A DNA stretch of 64,000 bases, taken from an uncultured Flavobacteriaceae bacterium. GTDB taxonomy: Bacteria; Bacteroidota; Bacteroidia; Flavobacteriales; Flavobacteriaceae. Within the stretch, counting starts at the first letter, position 1. Each line of letters begins with the position of its first letter. Where the stretch lies: assembly GCA_937901915.1 (NCBI GenBank), contig CALGUD010000152.1, positions 1-64,000 on the forward strand, read 5' to 3'. The notes beneath the pieces are model-generated. The model did no database searches. It saw only the letters and a program-made list of their open reading frames with translations, and was not told the DNA's origin. Made by a program: the position numbers and the translations under genes. This document shows positions 62,769 to 64,000 of this stretch, in pieces.

Positions 62769-63475
62769 TGTTAGCATCGGCAATCATACTCGGATTTTTA
62801 GGTAGCCTTCACTGCATTGGCATGTGCGGGCCGATTGCATTTGTATTGCCGTTAGACAGGGCTCAACCAATTAAAAAATTCTTTCAGTTGTTCACGTATC
62901 ATTCCGGCAGGTTAATAAGCTACGGATTTCTGGGCTTGGTTTTTGGACTGGTGGGAAAAGGATTATTTATAAGCGGACTTCAGCAAAAGTTATCCATCAT
63001 TACGGGTGTTTTAATGATTGTTATTATCCTGATCCCTTACCGTCACCTCAATAAATACAACTTCTCCAAACCGGTTTTTAAATTGCTCTCGGGTGTAAAA
63101 TCGGCTATGGGAAAAAGGCTGAAGGATAAAAGTTATACTTCCTTGTTTTCAATTGGTATTTTAAACGGATTTTTACCCTGCGGCCTTATCTATATGGCAC
63201 TTTTTGGTGCCTTGGCCATGGGAAGTCCCGAAAAAAGTGCTTTGTACATGTTGTTATTTGGTGCGGGGACTATTCCACTAATGACCGGCGCTGCCTATGT
63301 AGGTAACTTTTTATCGGTCACCGCCAGGAAACACATCCGACAATTGATACCGGTTTTTGTGGTTGTTATTGGCGCTTTCTTTATTTTAAGGGGAATGGGA
63401 TTGGGTATTCCGTATATTTCCCCATCCAACGTACAACTAATGGTTAAGGCCAATCCGGATTGCGTGGTGCCTTAA
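62768..63475 (+). CDS. Sulfite exporter TauE/SafE-like membrane protein
   Basis: This 235-residue protein has six or so transmembrane helices, with SLHCIGMCGPIAFVLPL at residues 12-28 (a Cys pair) and the duplicated motif NGFLPCGLIYMALFGALAMG at about residues 136-155. The same gene follows fixH in many cco clusters, where it is thought to act in copper or thiol export. It is the last gene of the cco cluster. A GC-rich repeat starts directly after its stop. Confidence 0.85.
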   Translation: MLASAIILGFLGSLHCIGMCGPIAFVLPLDRAQPIKKFFQLFTYHSGRLISYGFLGLVFGLVGKGLFISGLQQKLSIITGVLMIVIILIPYRHLNKYNFSKPVFKLLSGVKSAMGKRLKDKSYTSLFSIGILNGFLPCGLIYMALFGALAMGSPEKSALYMLLFGAGTIPLMTGAAYVGNFLSVTARKHIRQLIPVFVVVIGAFFILRGMGLGIPYISPSNVQLMVKANPDCVVP

Positions 63476-63503
63476 GCCCCCCTCTATCTCCCCCAAAGGG
63501 GAG
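63476..63503. repeat. GC-rich palindromic repeat, copy 3
   Basis: GCCCCCCTCTATCTCCCCC followed by AAAGGGGAG, close to copy 1 at 53898-53926. The rest of the gap to 63717 is AT-rich, with nothing else seen. Confidence 0.55.
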
Positions 63504-63717
63504 TACCTGTTATTCATTTTTTTTGTTGTGGAACAGAGACAGTAAAAATCAATGGTCACCCGACACCTAACTTCCTTACCAAACACTCAATCTTGCTATG
63601 AATTTTCATTATTTTTACAAAAAGTTACATTTACATATGCAATAATTGGATGAATAAATACAATTACACAGCGCTATAAGATCAAGTAGCAAAACACTGC
63701 CACAAAAACTCTCATAA

Positions 63718-64000
63718 ATGACAATATTTCCCTCTGATGAATATGAAGTTGAGTTGAAAAATGAAAGCTCAATGGTAATGAACAAATTAAAACGGAATAC
63801 AAAAATGAGCAATTCTCTTGTCTCTGAATGGGGTGTTAAAGAAGCCTTTATCGGGCGGGTTGATAATAACGGATTTAAAATTATCTCTTCAATTGTGGGA
63901 TTTGGTGCCTTTTGTGTTCTGACAGGTCAATTTCAAAATAAAGAAGGAATCATAAAAATTCAAGTTCACAAAACTATTCAGGTTTTGTTGTCAATTTTAA
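63718..64000 (+). CDS. Uncharacterised protein, N-terminal part (cut by window edge)
   Basis: ATG at 63718 opens 94 codons in frame to the window end, starting MTIFPSDEYEVELKNESSMV and continuing WGVKEAFIGRVDNNGFKIIS. No family was recognised. There is no signal peptide or clear membrane segment, though the stretch SSIVGFGAFCVLTG is mildly hydrophobic. It is not part of the cco operon by spacing. Confidence 0.5.
   Translation, partial: MTIFPSDEYEVELKNESSMVMNKLKRNTKMSNSLVSEWGVKEAFIGRVDNNGFKIISSIVGFGAFCVLTGQFQNKEGIIKIQVHKTIQVLLSIL

Noticed and set aside
1..64000. tRNA, rRNA or riboswitch genes in the longer gaps
   Set aside because: No cloverleaf, rRNA core or recognisable riboswitch motif was seen by eye in any gap; a covariance-model search would be needed to exclude small RNAs.

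Overview
The window is a chromosomal segment of a member of the Bacteroidota, most likely the family Flavobacteriaceae. This rests on the low G+C sequence, promoter elements of the Bacteroidetes TAnnTTTG type, a type IX secretion sorting domain on an SprB-repeat protein, the short SigA-type sigma factor without region 1.1, a fused CcoNO oxidase subunit, and a conserved block of CBS protein, nadK, DUF6089, uppS, bamA and two ompH genes. No tRNA, rRNA, CRISPR array, intact insertion sequence or prophage was seen.

Positions 1-13441 (minus strand) hold a tightly coupled operon for large secreted or surface proteins: a 1594-residue unrecognised protein, a fibronectin type III protein, a 1705-residue SprB-repeat protein with a C-terminal sorting domain, a PKD lipoprotein, and the start of a further exported protein cut by the window edge. 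The genes overlap or lie 0-2 bases apart, so they probably build one surface assembly.

Positions 13.7-35.1 kb are housekeeping. They hold an aminotransferase; a 2TM protein with dihydrofolate reductase and a fructosamine-kinase-like protein; the envelope block from the CBS protein down to murI; pdxJ; a hydrolase; tig, clpP, clpX and a RidA protein; a GH3 protein; DUF2797; and an rpsU-NYN-rpoD cluster with a cold-shock gene upstream.

Positions 35.3-53.8 kb are an accessory zone of short transcription units: four VOC proteins, DoxX, AraC/GlxA and Crp-like regulators, short-chain dehydrogenases, a DUF4143 ATPase and a FAD monooxygenase. It also holds an ECF41-type sigma factor with matching promoters in front of itself and an azoreductase operon, and a two-gene module joining a YwgA/Panacea-like-DUF488 fusion to an unrecognised partner. 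Two orphan antitoxin-like genes and a broken copy of a hydrolase show that this zone gains and loses DNA.

Positions 54.3-63.5 kb (plus strand) encode cytochrome cbb3 oxidase and its assembly: ccoI, ccoS, ccoNO, a ccoQ gene of 59 codons, ccoP, ccoG, a FixH-like gene and a TauE/SafE-type membrane protein. The ccoI and ccoS promoters carry the same 14-bp FNR-geometry palindrome at exactly the same distance from a -7 element, pointing to control by oxygen or redox state. Copies of a GC-rich repeat bracket this cluster. The window ends inside an unrecognised open frame.
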